NCBI GenBank assembly: GCA_038277395.1
Contig: CM076196.1
Span: 96,912,385-96,976,384, forward strand
DNA length: 64,000 nucleotides
Reading direction: 5' to 3'
DNA from: Dryocosmus kuriphilus
Taxonomy: Eukaryota; Arthropoda; Insecta; Hymenoptera; Cynipidae
This document shows positions 1 through 11,513 of this stretch, one piece after another. Positions within the stretch are counted from its first letter, which is position 1. Every line of letters starts with the position of its first letter. A program made the position numbers and the translations under genes. The notes under the pieces are model-generated. The model was not told where the DNA came from and ran no database searches. It saw only the letters and a list, made by a program, of their open reading frames with translations.

Positions 1-977
1 CAAAGAGAAGATGTTTCAGAGGAAATCGGCACACGAGCGAACGAGACACCGCGAGCACAAGTGCATCGGCTAGAAAAATCTCGAAGACCAATGGCATCAC
101 AATGCAAAAATGCAGCAGTCGCTACTCGCAGATGCAAATAACAATTCTCGAATTCTAAGATCGGATAATCGTAGCAGCCTCAATGGAAAGATCACCGAAT
201 GGAGCAGCGAGACGACAGAGCGCGTAGAAATTTCGACTGGGACCGTTAGGAGAATTGTATGGGCCTGGCATTGCTGAATAAGCGTGAGATGATTTTTCCT
301 CCACCGAAAGAATTCTATTCATTTTTTGTATAAAATTTTGTATTGAGTTAATGTTGTTAATTGTTAAAACTAATTATTTATGTAAAATCAATACTAAATA
401 CCTAATTTTCTATCGTCTTTACCATAAAAAGTCATATGCATCATTGGATAAAGAGAATTTTTCAATATTTGTAAAAAATGTGTTTAAACAAATTAAAATT
501 GTTAAAATGAGTTCAGATTCGTCATCGCCGACCTCGAAAACTATAGAAAACATATAAAACTTGTAATAAGTTTTGTTATTTAAGATTATTTATTACAAAA
601 ATTGTTTTTTAAACAATTCAATTTTCTAAATTTGATAGCAAATTCGCGATCATTCAAAAAACATAAAGTACAATAGTTTGATTTCAAAGATGATTGTAAT
701 ATGTATTATTGTGTCGGTGATGTTCAATTTGTTGCGAAATCTTTGAACGCGTTTTCTCAGAACTTTTTTGAAGTACCCACGATTCCTGCCGAAACTGTGT
801 CGATTTACTTCACATTTTTTAAAAATGTTTGTAATAGATTTGCTATCTTGTGTTAGAATCAATACATTCAATAAATAATTAATCAAAGTTATTAACAAAA
901 CAAGGTTGAAAAAGCAAAAATTATTTTTTGCACTACTTCAATTTATAAATTTTAATTCCAGTTCTAACACAAATCAG
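1..977. other. Unassigned left flank
   Basis: No gene or repeat recognised. A frame open from the first base runs 42 codons to a TAA at about 127-129. It is moderately GC-rich compared with the AT-rich DNA after position 300, so it could be the tail of an exon or of an element entering from the left. It has no recognisable domain. From about 300 to 970 the DNA is AT-rich with only short chance ORFs. Confidence 0.4.
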
Positions 978-3930
978 CCATTCAGCGCTGTCCGTTAGGC
1001 TTTACTTAACTGTTTTGTGGGAAATCCAAAATTCGAGAAACTGGCCGTTAGGCTTGCCCATAGTTCACCCTGGTCAACAAAAATTGAAAATTTTTTTTTA
1101 TTACTTCTCAAAAATATTTACCAAAAATATTTAAAAACCTCAACAATTTCGAATAAAAAAATTTAAAAAGATGTTTCGCAAATAATGCTAAACGGGCTAC
1201 TCCCATAAGCCAAATCAGAGCCACTCAAGCGTTGGCCGTTAGGCTTGCCACTCAAGTCATGGGGAAAATTTCGACGGGCCGTTAGACTTGCCTAGTTTTC
1301 CTGCATTATAAATTTTATTAATCAACATTTATGCAAAATTATTTTTCCTACTTCAATAAAATTTCGAAGATTAAGATAATAAAATCTGAATCACTCAAGC
1401 GCTGGCCGTTAGGCTTGCCACTTAAGTCTTAGGGAAAATGTCGCCTGGCCGCTAGACTTGCCTACTTTTCCTGCATTCTAAATCTTATTAATCAAAATTT
1501 ATGCAAAATGATTTTTCCTACTTCAACAAAATCTCAAAAATTAAGATAATAAAATCAGAAACACTCAAGCGCTGGCCGTTAGGCTTGCCACTTAAGTCTT
1601 AGGGGAAATGTCGACTGGCCGTTAGACTTGCCTAGTTTTCCTGCATTATAAATTTTATTAATCGACATTTATGCAAAATTATTTTTCATACTTCAATAAA
1701 ATTTCAAAGATTAATATAATAAAATCAGAACCACTCAAGCGCTAGCCGTTAGGCTTGCCACTTAAGCCTTAGGAGAAATGTCGACTGGCCGTTAGGCTTG
1801 CATAGTTTTCCTGCATTCTAAATTTTATTAATCAAAATTTATGCAAAATTATTTTTTCCTACTTCAATAAAATTTCAGAAATTAAGAGAATAAAATCAGA
1901 ACCACTCAAGCGCTGGCCGTTAGGCTGGCCACTCAAGTCTTGGGGAAAATGTCGACTGGCCGTTAGACTTGCCTAGTTTTCCTGCATTCTAAATTTTATT
2001 AATCGACATTTATGCAAAATTATTTTTCCTACTTCAATAAAATTTCAAAGATTAAGATAATAAAGTCAGAACCACTCAAGCGCTAGCCGTTAGGCTTGCC
2101 ACTTAAGTCTTAGGAGAAATGTCGACTGGCCGTTAGGCTTGCATAGTTTTCCTGCATTCTAAATTTTATATCAAAATTTATGCAAAATTATTTTTTCGTA
2201 CTTCAATAAAATTTCAGAAATTAAGAGAATAAAATCAGAACCACTCGAGCGCTGTCCGTTAGGCTTGCTATTTAAGTCTTAGGGGAAATATCGACTGGCC
2301 GTTAGGCTTGCATAGTTTTCCTGGATTCTATATTTTATTAATCAAAATTTATGCAAAGTTATTTTTTCTACTTCAATAAAATTTCAAAGATTAAGATAAT
2401 GAAATTAGAGCCACTCAAGCGTTGGCCGTTAGGCTTGCCACTCAAGTCATGGGGAAAATTTCGACGGGCCGTTAGACTTGCCTAGTTTTCCTGCATTCTA
2501 GATTTTATTAATCAACATTTATGCAAAATTATTTTTCCTACTTCAATAAAATTTTAAAGATTAAGTAAATAAAATCAGAACCACTCTAGCGTTGGCCGTT
2601 AGGCTTGCCACTTAAGTCTTAGGGGAAATGTCGACTGGCCGTTAGACTTGCTTAGTTTTTCTGCATTCTAAACATTATTGATCAAAATTTATGCAAATTT
2701 ATTTTTTCCACTTCAATAAAATTTCAAAAATTAAGATAATAAAATCAGAACCACTCAAGCGCTGGCTGTTAGGCTTGCCACTTAAGTCTTAGGGAAAATG
2801 TCGACTGGCCGTTAGGCTTGCCTAGTTTTCCTGCATTCTAAATTTTATTAATCAACATTTATGCAAAATTATTTTTCCTACTTCAGTAAAATTTTAAATA
2901 TTAAGTAAATGAAATCAGAGCCACTCAAGCGTTGGCCGTTAGGCTTGCCCCTTAAGTCTTAGGGGAAATCTCGACTGGCCGTTAGACTTGCCTAGTTTTT
3001 CTGCATTCTAAATTTTATTGATCAAAATTTATGCAAAATTATTTTTTCCTACTTCAATAAAATTTCAGAAATTATGAGAATAAAATCAGAACCACTCGAG
3101 CGCTGTCCGTTAGGCTTGCTACTTAAGTCTTGGTGGAAATATCGACTGGCCGTTAGGCTTGCATAGTTTTCCTGGATTCTATATTTTATTAATCAAAATT
3201 TATGCAAAATTATTTTTCCTACTTCAATAAAATTTCAAAGATTAAGATAATGAAATCAGAGCCACTCAAGCGTTGGCCGTTAGGCTTGCCACTCAAGTCA
3301 TGGGGAAAATTTCGACTGGCCGTTAGGCTTGCCTAGTTTTCCTGCATTCTTAATTTTATTACTCAACATTTATGCACAATTATTTTTCCTACTTCAATAA
3401 AATTTAAAAGATTAAGTAAATAAAATCAGAGCCACTCAAGCGCTGGCCGTTAGGCTTGCCACTTAAGTCTTAGGGGAAATGTCGACTGGCCGTTAGGCTT
3501 GCATAGTTTTCCTGCATTCTAAATTTTATTAATCAAAATTTATGCAAAATTATTTTTTCCTACTCCAATAAAATTTCAGAAATTAAGAGAATAAAATCAG
3601 AACCACTCAAGCGCTGGCCGTTAGGCTGGCCACTCAAGTCTTGGGGAAAATGTCGACTGGCCGTTAGGCTTGCCTAGTTTTCCTGCATTCCAAATCTTAT
3701 TAATCAAAATTTATGCAAAATTATTTTTCCTACTTCAATAAAATCTCAGAAATTAAGATAATAAAATCAGAAACACTCAAGCGCTGGCCGTTAGGTTTGC
3801 CACGCAAGTCTTGGGGAAAATGTCGACTGGCCGTTAGGCTTGCCTACTTTTCCTGCATTCTAAATTTTACTAATCAAAATTTATGCAAAATCATTGTTCT
3901 TCTTCAATAAAATTTCAAAAATTAAAAATA
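978..3930. repeat. 170-bp satellite array, about 17 monomers
   Basis: A tandem array with a very regular period. The start of the motif CCACTCAAGCG recurs at 1221, 1391, 1561, 1731, 1902, 2072, 2241, 2411, 2581, 2751, 2921, 3092, 3262, 3432, 3603 and 3773, giving steps of 169-171 bp. A diverged, longer first unit lies at 978-1220. Each monomer contains two copies of a 17-bp GC-rich motif, TGGCCGTTAGGCTTGCC, about 50 bp apart, in an otherwise AT-rich unit with TTTATTAATCAAAATTTATG. Monomers differ by scattered substitutions and 1-bp indels. The unit length is that of nucleosome-sized satellites. The array ends at a perfect ATGACGTCAT palindrome (3931-3940). Short ORFs within it are chance products. 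Confidence 0.97.
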
Positions 3931-3940
3931 ATGACGTCAT

Positions 3941-5024
3941 TCAAAAATTAATGCCTTTTTAATGCCAAATTTCAAATATTAAAAATAATAACTTCATTAA
4001 GAGAGTAATGCGAGTTAAAAGGATAAAAGTGTAACGGAGGGATGCACTATAGGGTAAAAGATCCCACCGCTGCCGCCAAGTTTTTCACGGACGAGAATTT
4101 TATTTTCGTCGCCGGAGTTTCAAACTGCCAGTTTGAAAAAATTGGTTTTATTTTTAAGTGGAAAATCGTTTTTGACCCAACTTCCGGGCTGGGAGTCCTT
4201 GTCCTTGTAGTTCTGAAATTTCTTTTTTGGTTATTCAAATAATTTTAAAATTGCCGTTTTTATTCAACAAAGTTAAGAACTTTATTAGGAAGGGTTTCCT
4301 TTACAAGAAAAATTTAAACATCTACAAAAAGATAACTTATTCTACCACAACATCTCTTCGGTAGCCGAGAAAAGATGGCGGGCAAGCACTGTGATCCCGA
4401 ATTTTGATTCAAGAAAATAAATCAGTGGTTTTCCTAGTCAATTCCCAGTGATTAAGAAGAGATAAAGACAGAGAGAAAGACTGGCGACGTCCGGAAGCGA
4501 GGTAATTTTTAACCGCGATAAATTTCTTTGAACTCCATTCGTTACTTATTAAAAAAGAAATTACAACAATATCTGACCTTTTGTCCTGTAGTGCAGATCG
4601 TCCTTGGTGCAGGTTTAGTATTAAACCTTGCTGCTACTTTCACTTACACTTGCGCGACACGATCGCGATCCTTCGTAACCCCCAAACATACGTTTTACAA
4701 TATCGTAGTTTTCTAGTCCTTTTCTTTACACACACTCACTTTTCCTGTTCCACGGAGAACCGCGGAGTTTACAAATTTTAACTTCTCGAAGAGACGTCTT
4801 CTCCGTGACACAACTTTCCCTATTGGGTCTCTCGAAGTGACGGATCACGTACGAGCCGCGCGAAGCTAAAGTCAGACGTGCAGGTCGAACTCTAGGTACT
4901 AAACCTAGCCCGTGTCTTTTGTTACTTCCTTAAGATGCGACCAACGACTGCCCAGAGGCTAAGCGTTAGCTGCACCTCGTAGGCTATGGTATGCATTAAT
5001 TTGGGAGGGTTTTTTTGTTTAAAT
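3941..5024. other. Unassigned stretch
   Basis: No gene recognised. It holds a perfect 10-bp-arm inverted repeat at 4118-4138 (TTTCAAACTG, 1-bp centre, CAGTTTGAAA), inside a 66-codon plus-strand ORF at 4042-4242 that is also open on the minus strand. The dual openness and lack of any domain make coding unlikely. Between about 4360 and 4960 the GC content is higher than in the flanks; I cannot say whether this is an untranslated exon, an LTR fragment or other sequence. Confidence 0.35.
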
Positions 5025-5213
5025 TGCATTTTGGATCCGCAGAATTGCGTGAAGGTCGTCAGTCCGCGCGACCCCAAAATGCTGATTTCAAAATTTCGTA
5101 ATAAATACTTCTGAAAAGCGCAATTTGGAACTGCGGGAATGCGGTAAAGTCGTTAGTCCGAGCGACCACGCAATGCTGATCTCCAAATTTTGCAATACAA
5201 ATTTTTAAAAAGT
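5025..5213. repeat. 94-bp tandem duplication
   Basis: Two adjacent diverged copies. CGTCAGTCCGCGCGACC at 5057 aligns with CGTTAGTCCGAGCGACC at 5151, exactly 94 bp later. The similarity continues on both sides: AATGCTGATTTCAAAATTT against AATGCTGATCTCCAAATTT, and both copies end in AAAGCGCA or AAAGTGCA. No coding potential. Confidence 0.85.
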
Positions 5214-7161
5214 GCACTTGCCTTGTTACTAAGCAATAAATGAAATAATAATTATTTCGTTCTCTTTCCGAGCTAGACCCTTGACAATTGTTAATTACCA
5301 TGTGTTTGTTAATTGCCATTTGTTACTGAAACAATGTATACCTTTTCCTATTTTCTTATTTTTCAGATTTGGGTTCTCAGGGCCAAAAACTTTAGCCTTA
5401 ATTTTCCTTTTTTTAATAAGTCAATTATAATTTATTTAGTAATTTTTCCGAAGTTCTAACGGATTTAAATTAACTTTACTTTGACAATATCCAACTGATT
5501 TTAGCTTATTATTATTGTTAAACATTTAGTGATTATTCTTTAAAGTCTGGATCTTTTTTTCTTATTTTTAAGTTTATAATTTGGTCCTAACTTAGAGGTT
5601 AAGAATTTTGGTGGTTAGTAAAGTCTTTGATTTTGGAGTTTTTAAATATCGATTGACAGCTATGAGCTCTGCTAATATTTATTTGGAAATTGTTCACTAA
5701 TTGAAAATCTTCATTTTGATTTCAATTTATATTGTTTTTCTTTTTATTAAACATTTCCAACTAGTAACAATTGTAATGACACTTGTCGAAGATCCTTTTT
5801 CTTTTTGATTTTTAAGTTATTCGTATATTGAATTTATGTAGCCCGGGTGGTCCTAATAATTTGATTTAAACATAATTTTTCATTTATACAATTATTGTTT
5901 ATAATAATTGTCATTTTTTTCATCATGCGGGCATCGCGAGTATCATTAGAGCATGAGCATTAAGAAGTTTCGGCTGTCTATATTGCTGTCTCGCTCCTCC
6001 TCGTTCCCATTCTTTCACCTGTGTATCTCTCCCTCTCTAGCCTATTCGCTGCATATGCGGCGTATCTATAGGTATAGATCGTACGTTAATTGACGGAGAG
6101 GCACTCAACTCGGTCACGAAGTGAAATGACTGATTACGACGAATATTGCCGTGGCCGGACTCCTTTTTATATTCGAGTTTGGCACCCACAATATCCATCG
6201 TAACAGAAATGTTGGAAATTGATTGGTGTGTATATATGTTTTTTTAGCGGTATTAAAATGATATGCACTTTAAGCAGGATTAATTTATTTATCTGCTGCG
6301 CTTGCTCGCTTTGAACAAGATAACTTTTTGTAGCCGCTGTGCATGCTTATTTCGATCACTTTGCTTTCAAGGAGTGATGGAGACCAAACTCCAGAGATTA
6401 CCCTCCTACCCTACTCTAGCCATTTTCCCCTTTATAGTACTCGTAACATAACTTCACAACTGTCTTTATGAGTTGACGCATGGCAGAGTTCAATTACCGT
6501 ACGTTGCAGAAAAATTTAAAAACTTTTGGATGCTATAGATGTCCGTAAATCTTCGGTGAGTTATACTGGGAATTTTTTTATTTCTTCCAGAAATCTTTGG
6601 GCACCTTAAATTTCTGGAAATTTTCGGTTTTCTCTAAGTTTACCGTGAATTTTCAAAATTTTTCGTAATTTAGGATATTTGAAAATTGCCTAAATTTCCG
6701 AAAATTTTCGGTAATTTATAGCCAAAAATGTCCTGCATTTCTTACAAAAAATGTCGTGTGCAACAGGTGCAGATGGTAGGCAGTTATAAGTCTTGTGTAG
6801 TTTACAGAACTTGCCATCGGCTCATCTTCGGATCGTTTTCGGCTCATCTTCGGTTTATTTCCGTCTCACCTCTAACCTGCCTCCGACTTACCTCCAACTC
6901 CCCTATGATTGGTCCTTGGCTCGTACAGCAAACTTCACACTCATTTGGAACTGCCTACTTTCCGCATTTGTATTACAATATACTAATGCAAATCGGTTTA
7001 ATAGATTTTGCTGCAGCTGTGGGCATAGTTGAAAGAGCAGTTTTGCACTCTTACGGCAGTTCTATTGCGCCGTCAATCAAACAAATGTTTTAAATCCATA
7101 GTTTCTTCGCGATTTTTTTTATACCTGACGGCGATTCGGTACATTATATCTTGATATGCAT
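5214..7161. other. AT-rich stretch, nothing identified
   Basis: No domain, transposon end or RNA gene recognised. From about 6560 to 6720 there are irregular repeats of a TTTCCGAAAATTTTC-like word. The open frames at 6728-7093 and 6793-7032 overlap in two frames, have no recognisable content and are probably not genes. Confidence 0.4.
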
Positions 7162-7225
7162 ATCTCTCTATATTATAAAAATATATCACCGTCACCGTCG
7201 ACATGTCAGGAATTCTGAACCCAGC
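7162..7225 (+). mobile_element. Repeated terminus, possible Helitron 5' end (copy 1)
   Basis: The word ATCTCTCTATATTATAAAAA, followed by a GACG/GTCAGGA-type stretch ending near TCTGAACC, occurs here and again at 11514-11570. A shorter version lies at 10761. An A|TCTCTCTATATTA start resembles the 5'-TC terminus of arthropod Helitrons inserted between A and T. I found no matching CTRR hairpin end, so the Helitron call is tentative. The repetition itself is directly visible. Confidence 0.4.
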
Positions 7226-7680
7226 TTATGCCATATTCCCCCAACTTTATACCGCTTTGCCCCAACTTTATGCCACTGTGCTCCAAACTTATGCTATTTG
7301 ATACCACTTTGACTAACATTGTACCACTCTACCCAAACATTATACTATTTTTCCCCAACCTAATGCTGCTTTTATTCAATCTTAAGCCACTTTGCGCTTA
7401 CCTTATACTATTTTTACAACCTTATCCCACATGCTCCAATTTTATAATTTTTTCTTAACCTTATGCCACTTTTCCCAACTTTACCTTTTTTCTAACCTTG
7501 TGACGCTTTTCTTCAATCTTATGCCACTTTTTCCCAACCTTATCCCATTTTTCTAAGACAAATTTTTTCCTCTGCACTTTTCCCTTTTCTCCTTCTTATT
7601 ATGCCACTTTTCTTCAACCTTATTTCTCTTTGCCCCAACCTCATACTTTTTCCCCGAACCTTATAGAACTTTTCCCTCTG
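7216..7680. repeat. Degenerate minisatellite, CTTATGCCACTTTTCCCCAA-like unit
   Basis: About 20 imperfect repeats of a roughly 21-24-bp word (ccccaacTTTATGCCACTTTgc, ccaacCTTATGCCACTTTTc and similar) run head to tail with frequent indels. The repetition produces a chance 76-codon ORF (7228-7458) with a PNFMPLC-type periodicity. Period and copies vary too much to give an exact count by eye. Confidence 0.8.
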
Positions 7681-7929
7681 ACTGACCTCGAAAAGCACCG
7701 ATCACAAGGAGAATCATCTTAACCAAATATTACAGGTACAGTCGTCGCAGCTCCCTTATAAGGTTTCGATGCTTTGCTTTTTGATCTCCCTTTCTCGTTC
7801 TCCTTGACTGTGATGTTGTTCGAAGTCGTCAGGAGCATGCAACAGGGATAATTGTCGAGAACAGGTTGCTCCAATAAATTTGGCATCTCTCGTTCTCGTT
7901 CAATTGACTCTTATCTCCCTCGGAGCATT

Positions 7930-9130
7930 GGGCAGAGCAGGATTGCGGCTAACAGGTGATACTGAAGCCAGACAGCCAGAGCTATCAGCCAGATAGTATG
8001 TGTCCTAGATGCTCTAGGTTTCTTTGATATGCTCGGCACCTATCAACGGGATCCTCTTGGCCCAAAATACGACGACGGTATGTCTAGATGCAAACAACAA
8101 GCATGTGGTTGCAGATACCTTGTTGCCAGCCGACAGAAGACCAGATCTTCATGAGAAAACGCTTGTATCTGTATCAGAGAGCCTTCTTCACTGATGGTAT
8201 ATCCCAAATCCGACTCTCAGGCATGCCCAGAAACAGATAAGTCTCTTTAGCGTCAAGATATTTAGTAACGCTTCCATCTATGAGCTGGAAGTCCTCGAGG
8301 ATACCAGAAATTCATCCTCGCTTCAAATGAATCTTGTTACACTTTTCCAGCCAGAGTCCATTCCAGTTTCTCGCTTGTACCCCTCGACGATTTTCAGATC
8401 ATGCTTGAGCTACTCTGCGCCAGAAACATAGATCTTAAGGTAATCCCTGTAAAATACGTGAGTGACCTTATGCTCGCGCTTGTGCGGCAGGCCACAGAGG
8501 TACCCGCAAGAATTGCGTATTTCGAAAGATAGCGGCAGAGGTGTGATACAAAAGAGGAGAGGGCTGATGGTGTCACCCTAAAAGAGTCCCCTCTAAGACT
8601 CTCCTCTGGAAGGTGATAACATTATTTGGCGTACAGTTGCTTCCTAGATGAGATGGTAAATCTGGTTTTCTAGAGAGGCATTAATCTCTCTCTGCATCCC
8701 ACTATATTTGAATGTACCTTCAAGCTTTTTAATAAACAGTAGAATGTCGCGTTTTTGCAGACGAATTTGTCCATTGGCAGGTTTTCCTAAAAACTTTTTA
8801 CGCCCTTCTTCGAGTCACGCTGTTCGTAAACCTCTCACCACATAGGACCGATTGTCCAAACTATTGTATCGTTCAAGGTAGCTTTAAAGGTTTGCTACAG
8901 CGTGTTTAGACATGTTACAAGTCCGTATTTTCTTGGGTTGGACAAGTCATCTTTCTTCGGAAGGAGTACAGTGCGACCTCCCACTAACTATGCCGAACCA
9001 GATGCTGGTGTGTAGAAGGAAACTTCTTCCTCCAGAAGTTCTTGATAGCGTCTGGGTTGGCCGCAGAAAAGTTCCTCGTGATCCTTCAAATCATCCTGAC
9101 GTCTTGGCAGTAATTGGTTGACATTTCTTC
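7930..9130 (-). pseudogene. Decayed LINE-like (non-LTR) reverse transcriptase
   Basis: Minus-strand conceptual translation gives ordered reverse-transcriptase landmarks broken by stops and frameshifts. Near 9000-9070 is an NFWRKKFPSTHQHL stretch resembling the segment upstream of the RT core. At about 8580-8510 is GDTISPLLFCITPLPLSFEI, the template-grip block. At about 8460-8430 is VFYRDYLKIYVSGAE, which occupies the place of the F-x-DD catalytic box with the second Asp changed to Tyr. Further on is a CNKIHLKRG thumb-like segment, then YLFLGMPES at about 8240. The GDxxSPLLFC plus DLKxY combination belongs to non-LTR elements; the clade (R2/R4-like or other) is not resolved. In-frame stops at the LF*GD and AE*LK positions show it is dead. 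Confidence 0.62.
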
Positions 9131-10316
9131 TCAGATACATAAGGACCAGAAGAAGCTTGCATCAACTGACTAAGAAGATTAGCGCAGCTTCTAGCACAGA
9201 GAAGCTCGCGCATGCCCTAAATATCATCAAGGGATTCATACAAGAAATTGGAATGTCTTTTGTTTGGACAAGTTGTCCAAGATTTATTTCAAGCTAGGAT
9301 GAATTGCTGGCGAAGGAAGAGCTCACGGCCCTCTGTATCACCGTGCGAAATATCATGCATATGGAAATGTGCTGAAAAATCAGCTCATCTGTCCCACGCT
9401 TTTACATCCCACTCCGTATAGGCAGGGGGGGGGGGATTTTGAATCACCTTTGTCTTCATGAAGAAATTATTCTGGATACAGCTCACATCGTTGTAAGTGG
9501 AAGGGATTCTCGACTCGAAATTGTTAGGAGTCACGAGATAATTGTCAACAGAGCTTTCCTTTATAAAGCCGCAGAGCAGGCTGATTACACCCTCGGTCTG
9601 GTTGTAAACAGGCACACAGGAATTGATTTGCGCGTGCCAGGATTGTGTCATTTCCACCTTGACATACCGTCGCTGCATTTTGGGCCAAGAAGTTCCCGGT
9701 GATAGATGACGAGTATGTCACGCACCCCTCGAGCACCTAGGGAACATACGATCTGGTTGTCCCTAAAAGTGCTTTACTATCATCTTTTCCACTCTTACGA
9801 TGTTGGCCTCGATCCTGACCTGACGAACGCTCTGTGGGAGATAGAGTCAATTGTCCAGAGCAAGAGATGCCGAAATTGTTGGAATTAGATGTTCTCGAGA
9901 ATTGTCCCTGTTCCACGCTCGTAGTCTGACATGGTTCTCCTTGATTTTCAAAAGCTAACTGTGTTCGTGATCGAGTTCTTGGCTCCTGTCGAAAAAAAAA
10001 AACGACACCGAAGGAGAAGAGAAAACGGCTGTCGGAGGTGCGAAACCATCAATGGTTTGTAATCTGAAAGTCATACCCGCGTGCTAGAAACGTACGCAGG
10101 CACTTGCGACATGGTTGCAGAGAGCTATAATACTTGGATCGCTCCGTGTCCTGAAGACACACGAGGGTTTCGCCGTCCGTCATCGTAATTCCATCATATA
10201 TCCTGTTGTCACCTATTTTACGGTCGTAATTTACCGCGGCTCCACTGGGAGCGGGTGTCATTTAGGATGGCAGTCGCTCCCAGAGGGCCCGTGTGGTTTT
10301 CGTGTAATAAATTTTG
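9131..10316. other. Unassigned, possibly upstream part of the LINE relic
   Basis: Minus-strand ORFs at 9385-9678 and 9545-9736 lie directly upstream of the decayed reverse transcriptase in its orientation, so this may be its N-terminal region. No domain is recognisable. An 11-G run lies at about 9425-9435. From 9900 to 10316 nothing is recognised. Confidence 0.3.
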
Positions 10317-10332
10317 TATATATATATATATA
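10317..10332. repeat. (TA)n microsatellite
   Basis: A short TATATATATATATATA tract sits immediately left of the foldback element. Confidence 0.9.
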
Positions 10333-10745
10333 TTACACAACTACACAAAACAAAAGAAAGTGTCTTGATCTGCAGACTAGACCAACATACCCTTATGTAT
10401 TTTGTACCGCTGAACACAAATTCGGAAGCGAAATCTTTCTATCCGTCAAATTTTTGAGAAAATTGACGTTTTTGAAAATTTCTTTAAACAACTTAGAGCG
10501 CACTTCTAAAATTCTAGATACTTTCAATCAAATTCATTCAAATTTCCGGTCGCCTATCTTGACCGGTAATGGGTTTTTGTTGCGCGCGCGCGCTCGCTCA
10601 TCACTCACCACTTCGTCGCTCTGATAGTGAGCAGGCGCGCGCGCGCAGCAAAACACATTACCGCTCAAAATAGGCGACAGTAAATTTTTTTTAGATGACA
10701 ACATCTGTAGATCAAAATACACTATTTTTTTGTGTGGCTGTGTTA
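10333..10745. mobile_element. 413-bp foldback/MITE-like element with GC-rich core hairpin
   Basis: The ends form a terminal inverted repeat. TTACACAACTACACAAAA at the left pairs with TAACACAGCCACACAAAA read from the right end, and pairing continues through TGTCTTGATCTGCAGA against TGTATTTTGATCTACAGA (about 45 bp in total). Inside is a second inverted repeat of about 60-bp arms (10541-10600 and 10630-10690), both arms carrying CGCCTAT, GGTAATG and a (CG)n run. The segment between outer and inner arms on the left has no partner, so the element is asymmetric. It has no coding capacity. Class and superfamily are unresolved. Confidence 0.75.
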
Positions 10746-10775
10746 TTTTTATTCTATTATATCTCTCTATATTAA

Positions 10776-11120
10776 GAGTCCCGGTGGCTCAGGTGATAAC
10801 GCGTCAGGCTTCCGACCAGGAGGACTGGGTTCGATCCCTGTGCCAGTACCAATGGAAATTTTTCTATGTACTTTAACCGGGGCTCTGGTGGTTCGGAACC
10901 CACCTTAAACTTAGGTGCCCTCAGAAGAGGTTGATGACTTCCCAGAGAAGAGGGTCCATGTCGAGGGGAAAATTGCTTGAGGGTCACCAGCCGATTTTGA
11001 GAGACTCGGAAAAGAGTTAGCGATTTCCGTGCGAGAGAGGCTCCTTTCGAGGGGACTATCGCCCGATGGTCGCTGCTTGATTTCGAGAAAAATAAACACA
11101 CCCATACACTTGCATGACAC
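10776..11120 (+). mobile_element. tRNA-derived SINE (head recognised)
   Basis: The first 75 bp resemble a tRNA. A box-A-like TGGCTCAGGTGA lies at 10785-10796 and a near-perfect box B, GGGTTCGATCCC, at 10827-10838, a usual spacing for an internal RNA polymerase III promoter. Arm pairing is too poor for a functional tRNA, so a SINE head is the best reading. A second B-box-like GGTTCGGAACCC follows at about 10889. The body to about 11120 has unlike base composition, and its end is uncertain. The minus-strand ORFs over it are chance frames. Confidence 0.6.
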
Positions 11121-11513
11121 ACCAAGTCAGTGCGCCGACATGGACAACATCTAACTGGAAGATCTCATAAGGACTGCTCCTACAAATCCTACCATACTGG
11201 TTTTGCTAGCAGCTTAGAGTCTGGTTAGGGAGGCTTCCAGATGGCATGTATCGGAGGCTCACTTTAATATACAAAGAGGCCAGGGTCCGTAACGGTGCCG
11301 TAGGGTATGCCTGGCACCCGAGAGATAATATAACCAGAACGTTGAAAGCAACGAAAAAAAAGCAGAGATCAAAATCCCTGAAAAAAAAGAAAAAAAAGTT
11401 GTCAGGTATCGGTGCACTGCCTTGAGATAAAGAAGGGTATGGTACAATGGGCTTACAGCCTGAACGCCAGGGGGTGTTCTTAGGAACCTCCCGCCCACCG
11501 TAAAGCAAACAAA
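11121..11513. other. Unassigned, relatively GC-rich
   Basis: No gene recognised. The segment is GC-richer than its surroundings and includes a nearly pure A/G tract at 11379-11398. It may be part of the same retroposed or Helitron-carried material as the SINE. Confidence 0.3.

Noticed and set aside
978..3930. CRISPR-like or telomeric array
   Set aside because: Units are 170 bp with no unique spacers, and the TTAGG within GTTAGGC is embedded in a longer motif, not a TTAGG telomere repeat.
6728..7093. 121-codon ORF as a gene
   Set aside because: No recognisable motif, overlapping alternative frame, no splice or poly(A) context.
10115..10624. 169-codon plus-strand ORF
   Set aside because: It runs across the (TA)n tract and the foldback element's inverted repeats; no domain.
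10772..11508. Minus-strand ORFs of 69-117 codons
   Set aside because: They lie over the tRNA-derived SINE and a homopolymer-rich segment, in overlapping frames without domains.
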